DNA from: Liolophura sinensis
Taxonomy: Eukaryota; Mollusca; Polyplacophora; Chitonida; Chitonidae
Length of the DNA: 64,000 bases
Reading direction: 5' to 3'
Assembly: GCF_032854445.1 (NCBI RefSeq)
Contig: NC_088300.1
Span: 46,741,682 to 46,805,681 of the forward strand
Positions 10,845-31,509 of the stretch are shown piece by piece. The notes under the pieces are model-generated. The model did no database searches and was not told where the DNA came from. It saw nothing but the letters and a program-made list of their open reading frames with translations. Every line of letters begins with the position of its first letter. Position 1 is the stretch's first letter. A program made the translations under genes and the position numbers.

Positions 10845-11644
10845 GTTTTTAGTTTAGTCAACACGGGTGCATTATAGCTGATATTCTGTGCGTCATATAC
10901 GCATTCATAAGCACGTGACTGGCGTATTGGAATTTGAAACGTAGGGCTCTATGTATAGTAGTCTAAAGGCAGCTGATCTGCACGTGAATTACAAATATCA
11001 AGGTATATGGTGCCAAAGTACTCCCAGAAACAATAAAACAACTTCTTATACACTGAGCTACAATAACTGAGCGCTTTAATTATTCCTATATATATACTTT
11101 ATGTGTGGGAACATGTGTAATTTGAATACAGGTAAGAGTTTCATGAATTAGACTGGAACATGCATATATGGGTCGAAATAAATATATAGATAGATGATAC
11201 ATTTTTATATTGGACGTCATATAAACAATCACAAGGCAATCATGAATAAATTATGACCTAAAAATTTGAATGGCAAGGTGTCTCAGTATTAAGCACACTT
11301 CTTTTAAACATACGAAAACCTAATTGTATTCCTTGTGGGGGTGTTCCGGGCCTACATGGTTAGTCACGTGCTCTATGTTATGAATCAAGCTACACATGTG
11401 ACCATACGCAATGGATGAGTTCATTAGATGTAGGCCAGTTTTCGTTTTGGCCTTTACCGTGCTAAATGTTCGCGCGTCATTTGTGAAGATTGATAGTTTT
11501 ACGCCTCTTATTTTCATAACAGAGGTTACATCTTGTTAAAAAGAACAGTTTTTGGGGTAAGAGGTATGATGTGTCTAGTAATCAAAAGATAATCACCCCT
11601 ATTTTTAAAATAGATGCGTCCGGTTTCAATGTGACATTTCTTCC
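10845..11644. promoter_or_regulatory. Shared intergenic region between two divergently transcribed genes
   Basis: Start codons at 10844 (-) and 11645 (+) leave 800 bp that must hold both 5' UTRs and promoters unless there are upstream non-coding exons. No clear TATA box or CpG island can be assigned by eye. Confidence 0.45.
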
Positions 11645-20085
<8,441 letters not shown>

Positions 20086-22470
20086 AACGAAACATTCATT
20101 TAGAAGGTTATAAAGTTCTGCTTAATTCTGAACTGGACCACAGATCATTGACAGGTAAAATACTCACAAAGGATTCCCCAGATTAGTGAATCTTCAGCGG
20201 AGCCATTCCACTTTCAAACTGCAAGTGCGTCCCTACCAGTTTGGCTGTCTGTCAGTTGGTACAGTTAGCATTTGCGGCTAGCCTTCACCTGGATATTAAC
20301 CACCTGTTGTAGCTAGGTTAACATCACAATGGGCATATTTTTGTATCACATGATCACAGATGAAGATTAAGACATTTTGTAGAATATCGCTATGGTTACA
20401 GTGTAGAAAACCAAAGATAACATGATTTACTCGTGTATAAATCTACACACACACACACACACACTATCATTGTAATTATGTTTCACAGACTCTATATTTA
20501 CATATCACCATGTATTCAACAGTGTATACAACATCAGCATATATGCACATGTATATGTAATGATTTAGTGCTTGTTTCAAAGACATACATTGCTCCGGCA
20601 TGATTTCTGGATTGTTTGTATGCTGAACCTTTGTTTATGTAACATATGTTGTCTTGATGGAATCTGCTTCATTTCCTCAAAACTGCTACATATTCCTCTC
20701 ATTGAGCCCGTTCAGATGTCTCTCCATTATGGAAATGGGTTGTTGTTGTTGTGGCCTTTTAATATGCCCTGATCAGATAGAAATTTCAGTTAATCTATTA
20801 CTTATGATTTCAACCTCAAGACTTCGAGAGCCAAGAAATGTTTTCTGGATACATGTATTGTCATCCTGTAGCATTGTATTTTATATGTCTACATTTATTG
20901 TGCATATACACTGCGTCTAATAATAGATAATACCTCAGGCATAGGTTGCTTATGGTACCACGGTTCTGATGTTCAAGTGTACAAATGTGTGAGCATTTAA
21001 GCATATTGAAGTCTTCTTGGCATATTTAATTTTCTCTCTGATGGTGGTCAGTTTACTACTTCAGTTGATGCTCTGCTTGCCAAAATGATTTTGTCTACCA
21101 TTATTAAATTAGGCAAGGTTTTTGCACAGTACAAGGGAAAGGACGTGCTGAATTTCTCCACACAATAGATCAGAGCACCTGCCAAAATACAGGTAAGGCT
21201 GTCAGTCCACTGTGTAAATATATATTTGCATTAGATGTATCCAATGATGCAATATCAGTATAGCCTGTATAGCCTACTTGCTAACAGTGCCTGTTTTACA
21301 ATGCTTTACAGTTTTAATGTGATATTTGCATAGTTTATTATTACATGTGATGTTGCAGGAGTTAAAATTGTTAGAAGAGACTGAGTTCAATTTGCCCAAT
21401 GTTGTGAGTGGTGAATGAGTCTTGTGTGTTGAATTGTTTCAGAGTGTTTTAGACTACAGATCATTCCTGTAAATAATGTGCATTTGAAACTGTACATATT
21501 TGAAGTGTTACAGTCAACAGTATAAAGTTTTTTGGGTTCACATGAATCCTGGCTTAAGCTGATAATCAAATTTATATCAGTAAATATATTATTTGTCATG
21601 GCATGGTTTTAGCCAAAATAATTTATATCGTACCAAAAGTTTTGTGATCTTTGTTGTATGATCTAACTTTTTCCATAAGTTTATGGATACAATAACTTAA
21701 ATAGTTAATTTTTGGTTGTTTTTTTCTTCTCTGTGTTAACTGAGTTTTATCGTTATAACAGGTTTACAGTGGTGACCAGCATTGTTTTCTACTTATCTAG
21801 TTGTCCGTTTGATGACACCGATTGGGTTAGGTGGAATCATTTAGTCATGATGGCTGTTGAGAAAGTAGTGAACTCTTGTGCAAATATATCCCTGTTTGAA
21901 TCCACAAATCCACTACAAACTCGCAACTGTTGCAAACTTTGTACGAAGATCAAAGGCAGCATTTGTCATAAAAATGTTCTGGGAGAACCCTTTGTTCTCT
22001 ATACATGGGTGAAAATAGAATCAGCTCTGAGCCATGCACAAAATAGTAATACATGTACTACTATAGTTGGCTTCATAAAGAACCTGTCTCTCCTAAAGCG
22101 ATGCAGGCTAAACCTGTGTAGTCTGTTGTTCATTCCTGATGATAGCCATTTCAGTTTGGACCAGTGGTGGCATTGTGTGGCAAATTCGCAGTTTGATTTA
22201 CACCTCTCCCGCGGTGTCTTTTTACAAGTGAAGTTGTGTATTCATATTCATTCAAGTCTTACCGTGAAGTATTGTGTAGTTTAAAGGAGGAGTGTTTTCT
22301 AATTGTTATGAGGTGGACAACTCCATTTATCTGTTTCTATCATTTCTACACAATTTAGGACTTTATATTTACATGTATGATTTAATAGTTCATGGCAGAA
22401 CAGCTGTATGTATGAGGGTAATTTTTTTATGTATGAATTTGAAATGTATAGACACGATGCTTATTGGCAC
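20086..22470. other. KIAA0930 3' flank
   Basis: Probably 3' UTR and intergenic DNA. It contains a short (CA)n run at 20445-20464. A 190-codon open frame at 21712-22284 has no recognisable domain, composition or splice context and is not called as a gene. Confidence 0.5.
20445..20464. repeat. (CA)n microsatellite
   Basis: Ten CA units. Confidence 0.9.
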
Positions 22471-22471
22471 A

Positions 22472-22642
22472 GAACTTTTGATTTTTTTTTTTTTTTGATT
22501 GGTGTTTTACGCCGTACTCAACAATATTTCACTTATACGACGGCGGCCAGCATTATGGTGGGTGGAAAATGGGCAGAGCCCGGGGGAAACCCACGACCAT
22601 CCGCAGGTTGCTGGCAGACCTTCCCACGTACGCAGAAGTTTT
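22472..22642 (-). mobile_element. 5'-truncated family 1 SINE with target-site duplication
   Basis: Poly-T, tail and body run from about 22484 to 22631 and stop abruptly inside CCTTCCCACGTACG. CAGAACTTTTG (22472) and CAGAAGTTTTG (22632) flank it, so truncation happened during insertion. Confidence 0.85.
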
Positions 22643-24299
22643 GGTATTGCAGAAAAGAATTCACTTGATTACTATTCTTTTTCTGTTTATTGGTAGAGTT
22701 GTGTTCATTTTTAGTGTTCATATTTTCTTATATTTACAAACCTGCTTGGAAAAAAAAACTGAATTAAACTACAGGACTTGCATTTCTGCTGGTAATGATA
22801 TCTTTTGTATGTTTGATCATTTTAAATCTGATTAAACATGAAAATGTTTCCTCACAATCTAATGAGATTTACTGCTAATTAGTGCTGAACCATAATTATT
22901 CTTCCATTAATTCATTTTACTTCATATAAGACCTAGTTTTATGGGACAAATAGAATTTTTAAAAATTTTGAATTCTTAATGAGTTTAAAGTGGATTGTTT
23001 ACTGTGTAAGGAGAATGGATATTCAGATTTTTTTATGAAATACTGTCATCAGCTTGGTGTAGTTGCGGAATTGCTCTGATCAAGAAATTCAGATTTGATT
23101 GCCAAATCTAGATTCTGTTTATATAGCTACAATAATAGTGTCTGAACTGAAGGGAAATATGTACTAATTTCTATGAATAGTTAAGTGGAGTAGCCTTAGT
23201 CCCACCTCTTGTGCGGCTATATTCCACAATGTCTGTATACATTCCAAGGTATTTTACAAGGATTAATCTTAGGTATAACCAAGGCATCATGTGATGATCG
23301 GTAGTAGGCATGGCAATTGTCTCAGTGTCATTATGTCAAATGTTAGTGTGTATTTGGTATATGTTAATGATGATTGCTCTAGTATTTGGCCATGTGGCTG
23401 TAAAAAAAAAAAAAAAACCTGAACTCACAAATAGGCAAAACCTTATAATCAATGCATTCTGGTATAGAGATTAAAGACTCTATTTAAAAGTTTATTTAAG
23501 AGTTTATGTAAAGTTTTAATTGACAAAGTAGTTTTTCTTGGCTTTGGTCCACTTTTGTGTATGAGATGTCTCAGTCTTTGGAAATTTAGATCCATTGTTT
23601 CATATAAAGTATTTAAAAAAAAACATCAGGAAAAGAAATAAATACCATAAAATAAATGTGTTTCTTTCTTTTATTTGTCTTACTAGGTTAAAATATGATT
23701 TTGTGATTCACTTATACTGGCAACTGCAATTTTTGTGGGGTGAACGAATACCAATGTGAACCAGTTGTTTTAAAGTTTGTTAAAATTGTGCTAGATGTAT
23801 GTGACACTGTTTTCATCCTAACGCTTAAAGTGGACTATTTCTTGGGCGGCGGGCTTAACTCTCAGTCCATGTACACTTAAATCAGGAGGCGTATCAGCTG
23901 GGGATTTCCTCCATCCATAAACCTCAAACCAGCTGTATAAGTTAACAAAAATATTGACTGAACAGAAACCAAATCTCATTCACATGCAGTGCTGGCTTTG
24001 TATCAGTTATTAAGACTGACAACAATTAGTAATATTTACTACTTCTATAAAGGAAGCAAGATTTAACTTATTAACATAATAAGATTTCCAGGGGTATGAT
24101 CAAACCTACTCATATAGAGTGATCTCTCTAAACATTGGGAAGGAGCATTTGGTGACTGGTTAAATCTTTAACTAAGTCTGTATGGCAATTCAGCAATGTG
24201 TTTGTTTGATTCGTGGGTTACTCCGTTCACTCCATTTCAACCACCTATCAACCTAGCGACAGATCAAATCAAAACAAGATTTGCATTTTGCATTCTGTC
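22643..24299. other. Intergenic DNA
   Basis: AT-rich with no exon found. 23190-23320 is a diverged copy of the repeat at 18965; AATAAA motifs occur near 23650. Confidence 0.4.
23190..23320. repeat. Diverged interspersed repeat, copy 2
   Basis: See the copy at 18965. Similarity is imperfect and ends are undefined. Confidence 0.4.
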
Positions 24300-24418
24300 C
24301 GGTGCTTGGAAATCATAGTGCAATTGGCAAAAATATGTACCATTAGTACTTATCCAAGATCTCCCGATATCGAGGCGTACGATCTAACCATTAGGCCATA
24401 TCGAAGCCCTCTATGAAC
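24300..24418 (-). mobile_element. tRNA-derived SINE-like fragment
   Basis: On the - strand, GGCTTCGATATGGCCTAATG followed by GTTAGATCGTACGCCTCG resembles a tRNA 5' half with A-box (TGGCCTAATGGTTAG). The B-box is degenerate. It looks like the head class seen at 33303. A true tRNA fold is not supported. Confidence 0.45.
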
Positions 24419-24432
24419 CATTGAAGATATCG

Positions 24433-24522
24433 GAGACCTTTAGTTAGAAGTTACAACTTGTAACTTCTAACTTCAAACTACAATGAGTTTTCCTATTCTT
24501 GTAACTTCTAACTAAAGGTCTC
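24433..24522. repeat. Perfect 23-bp inverted repeat
   Basis: GAGACCTTTAGTTAGAAGTT plus ACA at 24433-24455 is exactly complementary to 24500-24522, with a 44-base loop that also contains part of the motif again (TTGTAACTTCTAACTT). Confidence 0.85.
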
Positions 24523-24682
24523 TATCATTTCGCACTGTTGTTACATCAAGCAGTTATTTTAACATGGTGCAAATAGTAAATATCACCTGCCATCATCCTG
24601 TACGTTTTAAGTTCACACCTCTTGTACTCTATTTGTAAAACAGCTGATACAGAGAAAATCACGAGGAGAGATGAAGATGATG

Positions 24683-24990
24683 AAAGTTGGGAAGTTAAGA
24701 CGTTTGCCTTGCAATCGGTAGAACACTTGATTTGTGGGTTCAATTCTGGCCTTGGACAGGGAATTTGCTGATTCTCCCTTAATCACTCTTTGTTCGCCCC
24801 TGGTGACAATAAACGAGTTACTTGATCGACGACACTCGCGTGGCCAATATGGTGTGCACAACTGTACGTCACATGCGTGTGAGCATATGCGTTGGCAACT
24901 TGCCAAATGTCTGTGGTTTACCTTAGGCAATCTTATTTCCTCAAAATGAAAGTTATACTACAAGTGAATATTCTTGATTATGGCATCATC
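24683..24990 (+). mobile_element. tRNA-headed SINE, family 2
   Basis: Head GTTAAGACGTTTGCCTTGCA with B-box-like GTGGGTTCAATTC, body GGACAGGGAATTTGCTGATTC...GCGTGGCCAATATGG...GTACGTCACATGC, and an end (AAGTGAATATTCTTGATTAT) that resembles the family 1 tail. Confidence 0.65.
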
Positions 24991-25012
24991 TAGAAAAGAT
25001 AGAAATTATGAA

Positions 25013-25018
25013 TTTATT
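25013..25018 (-). terminator. Possible polyadenylation signal of the DC-STAMP gene
   Basis: AATAAA on the - strand about 210 bases after the TGA stop. Confidence 0.4.
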
Positions 25019-25227
25019 ACGGAGATGAGGTTTCGCAGAATCGGTGGTATGAAACATCAGTCGTGAATAATAAATAAAAAAAAAGTAAAACAAAAATTCA
25101 ATAGACGAATGCATTTTACTATGCAAATTAAGTTGACTTTTAGATTACAGTTGTGATATAATCGGACATTATAATGTAATTGGAACTTCAAGGGGACAAA
25201 AAAAATAATGTCCGGCAGCCATGTAAC

Positions 25228-28200
25228 TCACACATCACGTTTCCACGGGAGTCCTCTTGGCAGTAGACGGAATTTCTTTGACTTCATTTTCGCATTGTAG
25301 GCTTCGTGCTTGGTTCGATCCTCCTGCGACAGTCTGTAGCTGCGCTTGCGAAGGATGGTGTCGTGCAGGTATAAAATCCTTTCCTTTTCTCTCTCTGGAT
25401 AGAACAGGCCGGCAATGAAGTGTCTGAGACGCAGACCGTAGCTCTGTAGGATAACTAGCAGTAGAGTAAGTAGGTAGAGGGACGCCAGAGTGTATAGCTG
25501 GGAGTTAGGGGTTGGTCGAGGCGCGGGCATGCACGCTGCCGTACTGATTGTACTGTTATACTGAAACTCTTCGGAGAAACCCTGAACAAATGTTCGTATA
25601 AACTGTGCGATGATGCCATTACCGGTAACTTTCAGCAGCACACTGGAATCTCCAGTAAGAGAGAAGACAACCTGTCCTTGATCCCGGATTATCTCCATCG
25701 CCCAGTACAAGACGTAATCCAAACTACAAACAGTCAACGATATCAAAAGGTGAAGGAAAAAGATTCCCAGTCCCTTGAGCAAAGTCCGCTTTTCGAAAGG
25801 TGAAAGTCGCCAGGAATGGACCGTTATGTACTTGCCACGTTCGTCTAAGGTCAGTGGTAAGATGGTCTCAGACTGACCTTCAGTGCTTTTCCGTTCATTA
25901 AGGTCAATAAAAGCTCTGGTAATGTAAATATTATCGTGTTTGTCGTTGATGAGATATGATCGTAAGTAGATGGCAGCATTTAGAAATAAAACCAAGAGAA
26001 AGGCGGCCATTACTCGGCTGGAGATGCTCACAACAAGGCGTACGCTATCCGTCTTCGGAGCGAATTCCGCCTTGATGGCTGCCGTGATCTCTTGGGCTGT
26101 TCGCGAAATGTTTGCGTTGTTGTTAATCGGAGCATCTTGCTGAATGCCGAAGTCAAGCTGATTCCTGACCGCGGAGAATCCACTGGTGAAGGTTTGTAAT
26201 GCCCGATTAATAGCAACGTCGGCACCTGAGACAATGTTGCACACTCCATCTACAACCCCAACGGCGGAGCACAACGTTCTGACAGCGTTTAGTGGTTTGC
26301 AAACTGACCTGGAACACATACATAACGGAATATATGATGCCATATAGGCTTACTTTGCAATTTAAAGCAGGCACGGCCTATACATGTATTTAAAATACCG
26401 GTATTGTCTGACAAAGTGCAGCAATTATAGATTTGATTAAATTATACCGACTGTTTTGGACATGAATTGGTTAACATTTGGTTGAAATCATTCGAGATAC
26501 AATATCTATCAGCTTTACAAAGAGGGTTTACCACTACGTTAAACATGGTGACGCATCTAAGAACTTTATTAGAGTTCCTTCTGACATACCCTCTTTGTAA
26601 AACGGGTCCCTGGGAAGTTGCATGTTTACTGGCTTTATCTTTGTAAACCATACATGTGATTTATGTAGTTGTAGTTATATAGCTTGAAGCAACTTTGTTT
26701 CGTTACAGCGGCACGCTTGACCTTTCATTTTTACCAGGTTTATGCAGATTTATCTAATGTCACAGTTGTATAGAAGCAGAACTTAAATAACGCTGTTTTT
26801 ACCCAATGAATGGTACTCGTTCACAATCTCCAATGACCCTGTCCACATTTCCAGAGCACGTGTTCTCGGTATTGTTTGTTCAGTGTCTTTCGACATGACT
26901 GTAAATGACGAGGAAACACGAAGTAGCAATTTGTATGATAACAACATCCAATAATTATCGATACCATGGAGTGTATACACAACAAAACCTGTCAAATTTT
27001 ATCACCTTTGAAAACTACCTACCTCGCCCGCGTCTTCATCCCAGTTCAGCACATATATAGTATATAATGTGATATATACATGATCGTATCTTTGCGTTAT
27101 GTTTTTTTTTTTCTTTTTCTTTTTTTTCAATTTACTGAGTGGATTATGATTTTACACCGTATATTCCACTTGGCTGGATTACACGTGACGGAAATCGGCC
27201 AGAGCCTAGAAGAAACCTTTGTACATCGAAGGTGACTGATGAACATCTCGACGAACTAGATGCGCACATTCGCACCAATATCGGCCACCAAAGAAAACAC
27301 ATTCTCTGATAGAGAACGGAAAATGAAACTTAACCGGATAACTTCACGGCTGGTACACGAATGTCTGTTTCGATACAAAGATTCAGACTGATTCAGGATT
27401 TACTATAAAAATTTGCGAGATTTGTAATGGGGAGAAAATACTATGGGCTTCGAGCGAAAACCTATGTTTGATTTGGATTATGTAATGCTGCAGTGTCTAA
27501 TAGTAATAATACATAGCCATACGGTTGTAATTTATCTGCATGTCTCTACTAAGGTTGTAATTCAACTGCATGTTTTACTGGTTGGCAGCCGCAACATTTC
27601 GCTTGCATTATCACCTTAACTTGAATTGGAAGATTACACTAGTCACTGGATTTCGTTGATCGTCAAGAATTTATCTTTCAAATAACCAGCACATTCCATT
27701 CCTGAGATTCGAGTATTGAACTAAGAGAGTTTTCTACTTTTGGTTTCTCTTAAAAAAAAAAACTTTTGCATTCAGTGTTTCAGTGTACATCAAACATTAA
27801 GGAGCCTAGAATTCCAAAGATAGGCCTACATGAAATTTTCGTGTTGGATGATATATAAGCTTGCGATGTGTGGAGGGTCATATACTTAGTTATTCTTACA
27901 CCACTGTATTAAACATTTTTCAATTATGCATCATTTTAAGTTTTTCAATTGTTATGACAAAAAAAAATGCTGATTTAGTATGTATGCTTATTGAATATAA
28001 AACAAAGTGGTGATAAATTAAAAGTTACGGTAAACTCACTGATGTCGCCGCGCTCACGGCGTTCCTTATCGAATTCTGCGCTGTTTGAGTGGCTGATTCC
28101 ACGGCGTTAACAACGTCTCGAATCCCAGATCCAACTGCACGGAACTCCTCCACATTTTCCATGATTTGATTATTCAGGGCTTCTATCGGTTTCCTCAACA

Positions 28201-28675
28201 GCTCCTGTAGCTCTCGACTCTGGTTGTAGGCTAGTTCCGTACCACAGGACAAGCTGGCCGCCATCTCGTTCACGTTGAAGTTTAAGTTCAGGACGGGTCC
28301 CTGGAGGAGTAGGGCTGTGATGAGTGAGAAGATTGCCGCCCTACCCCTGCCTGTGGCCAGACTTGGGAGGACCAGGAGGCACGTACAGCGGGCGCGGTGA
28401 GAAAAGGCCATCGCCACACACATCGCCAAGGTGAGCACAGCAGAGATGATTCCTGCTACAAACGGGGAGTAGTCGTAACTAAGCACGAGGAGCATAAAGA
28501 GAAAACCTCCTCCCAAAATTCCACCCAAAATGCCAATAGCTCCGGGAAACAGTTTGCTCTGTCTAATGGAGGCCCAGCGACTGACAGCTGTCGACGTCGC
28601 CTTGTGTTCGCCATTTTGTCTCACCATTCTTTGAACGACAGCAAGACCAAAGATTAAAATAGAAAACAAAAACAT
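25228..28675 (-). CDS. DC-STAMP domain-containing multi-pass membrane protein (DCST1/DCST2-like), middle exon not located
   Basis: Exon A, 28675-28040 (212 codons), starts MFLFSILIFGL and has hydrophobic spans near residues 43-65, 70-92 and 112-132, then GPVLNLNFNVNEMAASLSCG and a long helical stretch. Its donor is GTGAGT in phase 0. Exon C starts at 26308 after a CAG acceptor, and its frame (VCKPLNAVRTLCSAVGVV) needs two bases from an upstream exon, so at least one exon of length 3n+2 lies in 26309-28039. Exon C carries the DC-STAMP core: DNIYITRAF, three more membrane spans, and the signature RLRHFIAGLFYPEREKERILYLHDTILRKR (split here: RLRHFIAGLF, YPEREKERILYLHD, TILRKR). It ends PWKRDV at TGA. 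The RING-type C-terminus of vertebrate DCST1 is not seen. Relatives (sneaky, spe-42, spe-49, DCST1/2) act in sperm at fertilisation, so a gamete role is inferred. DCST1 versus DCST2 is not resolved. Confidence 0.88.
26309..28039. other. DC-STAMP gene intron region with a missing exon
   Basis: Phase arithmetic requires a further exon here, expected to encode about 30-45 residues with two conserved Cys. I could not pick one with convincing borders. 27150-27255 is an old SINE-like stretch. Confidence 0.5.
27150..27255 (-). mobile_element. Very diverged family 1 SINE remnant
   Basis: TTTTACACCGTATATTCCAC...GGAAATCGGCCAGAGCCTAG...GAAACC follows the order of the SINE antisense sequence (TTTTACGCCGTACTC, GGGCAGAGCCCGGG, GAAACC). 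Confidence 0.4.
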
Positions 28676-29880
28676 TTCAACAAAAGAAAAAAGAAAGAAA
28701 GAAAAGCAAATGAGACGTTCAAAAAAAAGTAAGACTAATAGTACATCCGTGACAATTACTTTCGTTATCCACAGTCTGAGGTTGTGATTTTAATGGAGAA
28801 GAAAACACAAAAATGATGCCAAAATCAGATGAAAGAATGTGAAATCTTATTTAGGAAAATGGTGTCTTTTTTTCGATTTTTTCTTTCTATGGTGGATATT
28901 TGGGACCACAATTTGGTATATATCGTCTCTGCATAATAATGTTCTAAATATCAATGTGAAGCATGTCTAATAAATTTATTTGAATGTAAATTTCTTGTTC
29001 GTATCCAAACACATTTAATCTGAATTATGATAATATTTATAAATACGTTAAAAGAACATGATCCAGGTTGAACACATTTGTTAGCTGAAAAGACCAAATT
29101 CTAGTGCAAATAAACATATATTTATTAAGCATGTGTTACATCCTCATTTATAACATTATAACACAAAGACAGTATATATCAAGAGGTGGTCCCAAATGCT
29201 GTCAAACAGATAAGTGATCATTTCAACTTGATGAAATGCATTTCACAATGACTACTTTACGCTTAACTGAATTAATTTATACCACTCCGATGACATCACA
29301 CAAAGAATTAATGATAACAGACGGTATAGTACACGATATAATGACGACTTCCTTCCTGGGGCCAAATAAGAGAGAATCTCCGTCCATACAGGACAACACA
29401 TACGTTATGAATTTGGTGACGCATGGCTTTACTGAGGCAAACACTATACAAAACCAGTGCTGATTTCTGTGAAGATGTGATGACCAGAAATAACATCCTG
29501 GTCGTCTCGAAAATATCGAGTGGTTGTTAATTACCGGTTATGCCCTTGAGTGTATACACTTCTTCAAACGGCTGAAACTTCCTTGACTTTAAGTATACAT
29601 GAAGCATTTACTTTTCATGTCTTAATATGTAGCTTAGGATCTGTTCTAATGTACAAAAAAGCTTCTCAACTTTCTACTTTAGGCATAAAAGTAGTCGTAA
29701 CAGCGTTAGCGTCACGGTGGCCTAGTTGAAAGTTAGTGCCATTCGAAACTTTTAGCATTTTCTAATGGTTTATCGTGCTACAAGGTTTTTCAAATGAAAG
29801 TTTATTATTAGGATCATTATTTGGATTATTATTAGGACTAAAATTGATAAATTCAGCTATAAAGTACGAAAACCAGTGGA
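28676..29880. other. Upstream flank of the DC-STAMP gene
   Basis: AT-rich; contains the presumed promoter. No repeat or exon is recognised. Confidence 0.4.
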
Positions 29881-30240
29881 AGACGTTTTCTCCGCGATAT
29901 AAATCTTTTCTTAGCCTTTTAAACCTTTTTTAAACCTGTAAACCATTTCTCCGCAGTGTAAAAATTTTCTTCACGGTGGAAAGGTTTTTCTCCGCGGTTG
30001 AAAGTTTTTCTCCGCGGTGTACATCTTTTCTCGGCGGTGGAAAGGTTTTTCTCCGTGGCGTACACGTTTTCCCCGGGCCGCTATGAAAAGGTTTTCTCAG
30101 CGATGGAAAGGTTTTTTCCGCGATGTAACAAAGTCGACACCCACGTGACACTAAGCCTCGATCTGAGATATTCCATCGCGGTGGAATACCTATCCACCAA
30201 GGTGAAAACCTTTCCACCGCGGAAAAAACGTTTTTCACTT
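29881..30240. repeat. CTCCGCGG minisatellite with an inverted end
   Basis: About ten degenerate copies of a 21-22-base unit (CTCCGCGGTGGAAAGGTTTT) run from 29888 to 30128. From 30160 the same motif appears inverted (AAAACCTTTCCACCGCGG at 30205-30222), so the end can pair with the array. The long open frames here are by-products of the repeat. Confidence 0.85.
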
Positions 30241-31509
30241 TTTTCGAAGTTTGTGGTAGAATTTATCAAGTTTGTGTAAAATGCTTTTGTTTCTGTGTTT
30301 GCTTTTGCATTTACTTCAAACTCTGAAGTTCATAATGATAAGATTCATTAGAAAATCTTCTGAATTATTGTAAATCAGCAAATAATGTTAAAAATTTCGA
30401 ATGGCACAAACGGGCCATCATATAAAAAACAATAAAAAAAAAGAAAAAATGAAAAAAAAAAGTGAATAATTCAATGTATTTTCTTATTTTTCTTTAATGA
30501 TCTGTCATCTGATAAATACTTTATTTTAGTGTTTTGTTGGCCTTTAAACGGGTCTCCACTGTATGTACCACTGATATTCAATTCACCATGTGGGTTAATC
30601 TGGGGAAAACTCGGCACATTATTAAAATTACATTTTGAACGCACAAATGGACAATCCATATATAGATATAATGAAAATTAAAGTAAATAGGGACAACTGT
30701 TCTAATCCTGCAGAAGACGGGGAGGGAGTGGGGGGGGGGGGGGGGCACGTCTAATGAGGGGCACGTCCAACAGGAAGCGCAGGTCTCTTTCCATTTTATA
30801 TTCGTATCGGACTTCCTGAAAGCATGTCAAACAGGATTCTAGGCCTATGATACTTGTTAATCACAGTATTTAAAGTTATTAATTAACACGGATTCTCGAA
30901 AATTTCAGTTCTGAGAAACGGGGGCGTGGAAAAGTATAACAGTATATTTAGTAAATGATCTTTTATGAAAAGCATGCGATGTCACTCTCATTAAAGGTCT
31001 AAATGATATGTAGGGCATGATAGGAAAACTGGTAAGTCTTGCCAGTACAATGCGGCTTAGCAGTGGTTATGCCAAAAATGAATAACAATTACATATATTT
31101 ATTTATTAGTTTATTTGATCGGTCTTTATATAACGTCATACTTTGCATAAGTTTCCATTTATACAACAATGGTTAAGTTTACGGCCTAAGGAAATCGACG
31201 TTAACTATATCGCTCTTATTCAAATACCTTGGCAAACATCCTAACACAAAGTCGCAGCTTATACTAGGGTTAGCCAGATAGAGCTAGAGGTTATACTTAT
31301 GGTTATGTTTCATGTTTTGCGGGTCCCATGTCTAGTGTCTTCGGAGTGACACGTCTCAGTGGCGGTAGCGCCATGGCGGCATATGCCACAAGTACATACA
31401 ATATATATACACACGTGTAATGATTCCTCGTCTTAATAATTGTTAAGTACGACGTAGAACCCCAACATACATACGTATATACATACACATACATGTAAAC
31501 ATACATACA
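30241..31509. other. Intergenic DNA
   Basis: Nothing coding. A G-run lies at 30730-30745 and a CATA-rich stretch at 31440-31510. Confidence 0.4.

Noticed and set aside
21712-22284. 190-codon open frame on + after the KIAA0930 gene
   Set aside because: No domain, low-complexity start, no splice or start context. It lies in probable 3' UTR or intergenic DNA; such a length can arise by chance in this much sequence.
29930-30238. Arg/Lys/Pro-rich open frames on both strands
   Set aside because: They are translations of the CTCCGCGG minisatellite; periodic peptide words follow the DNA unit.
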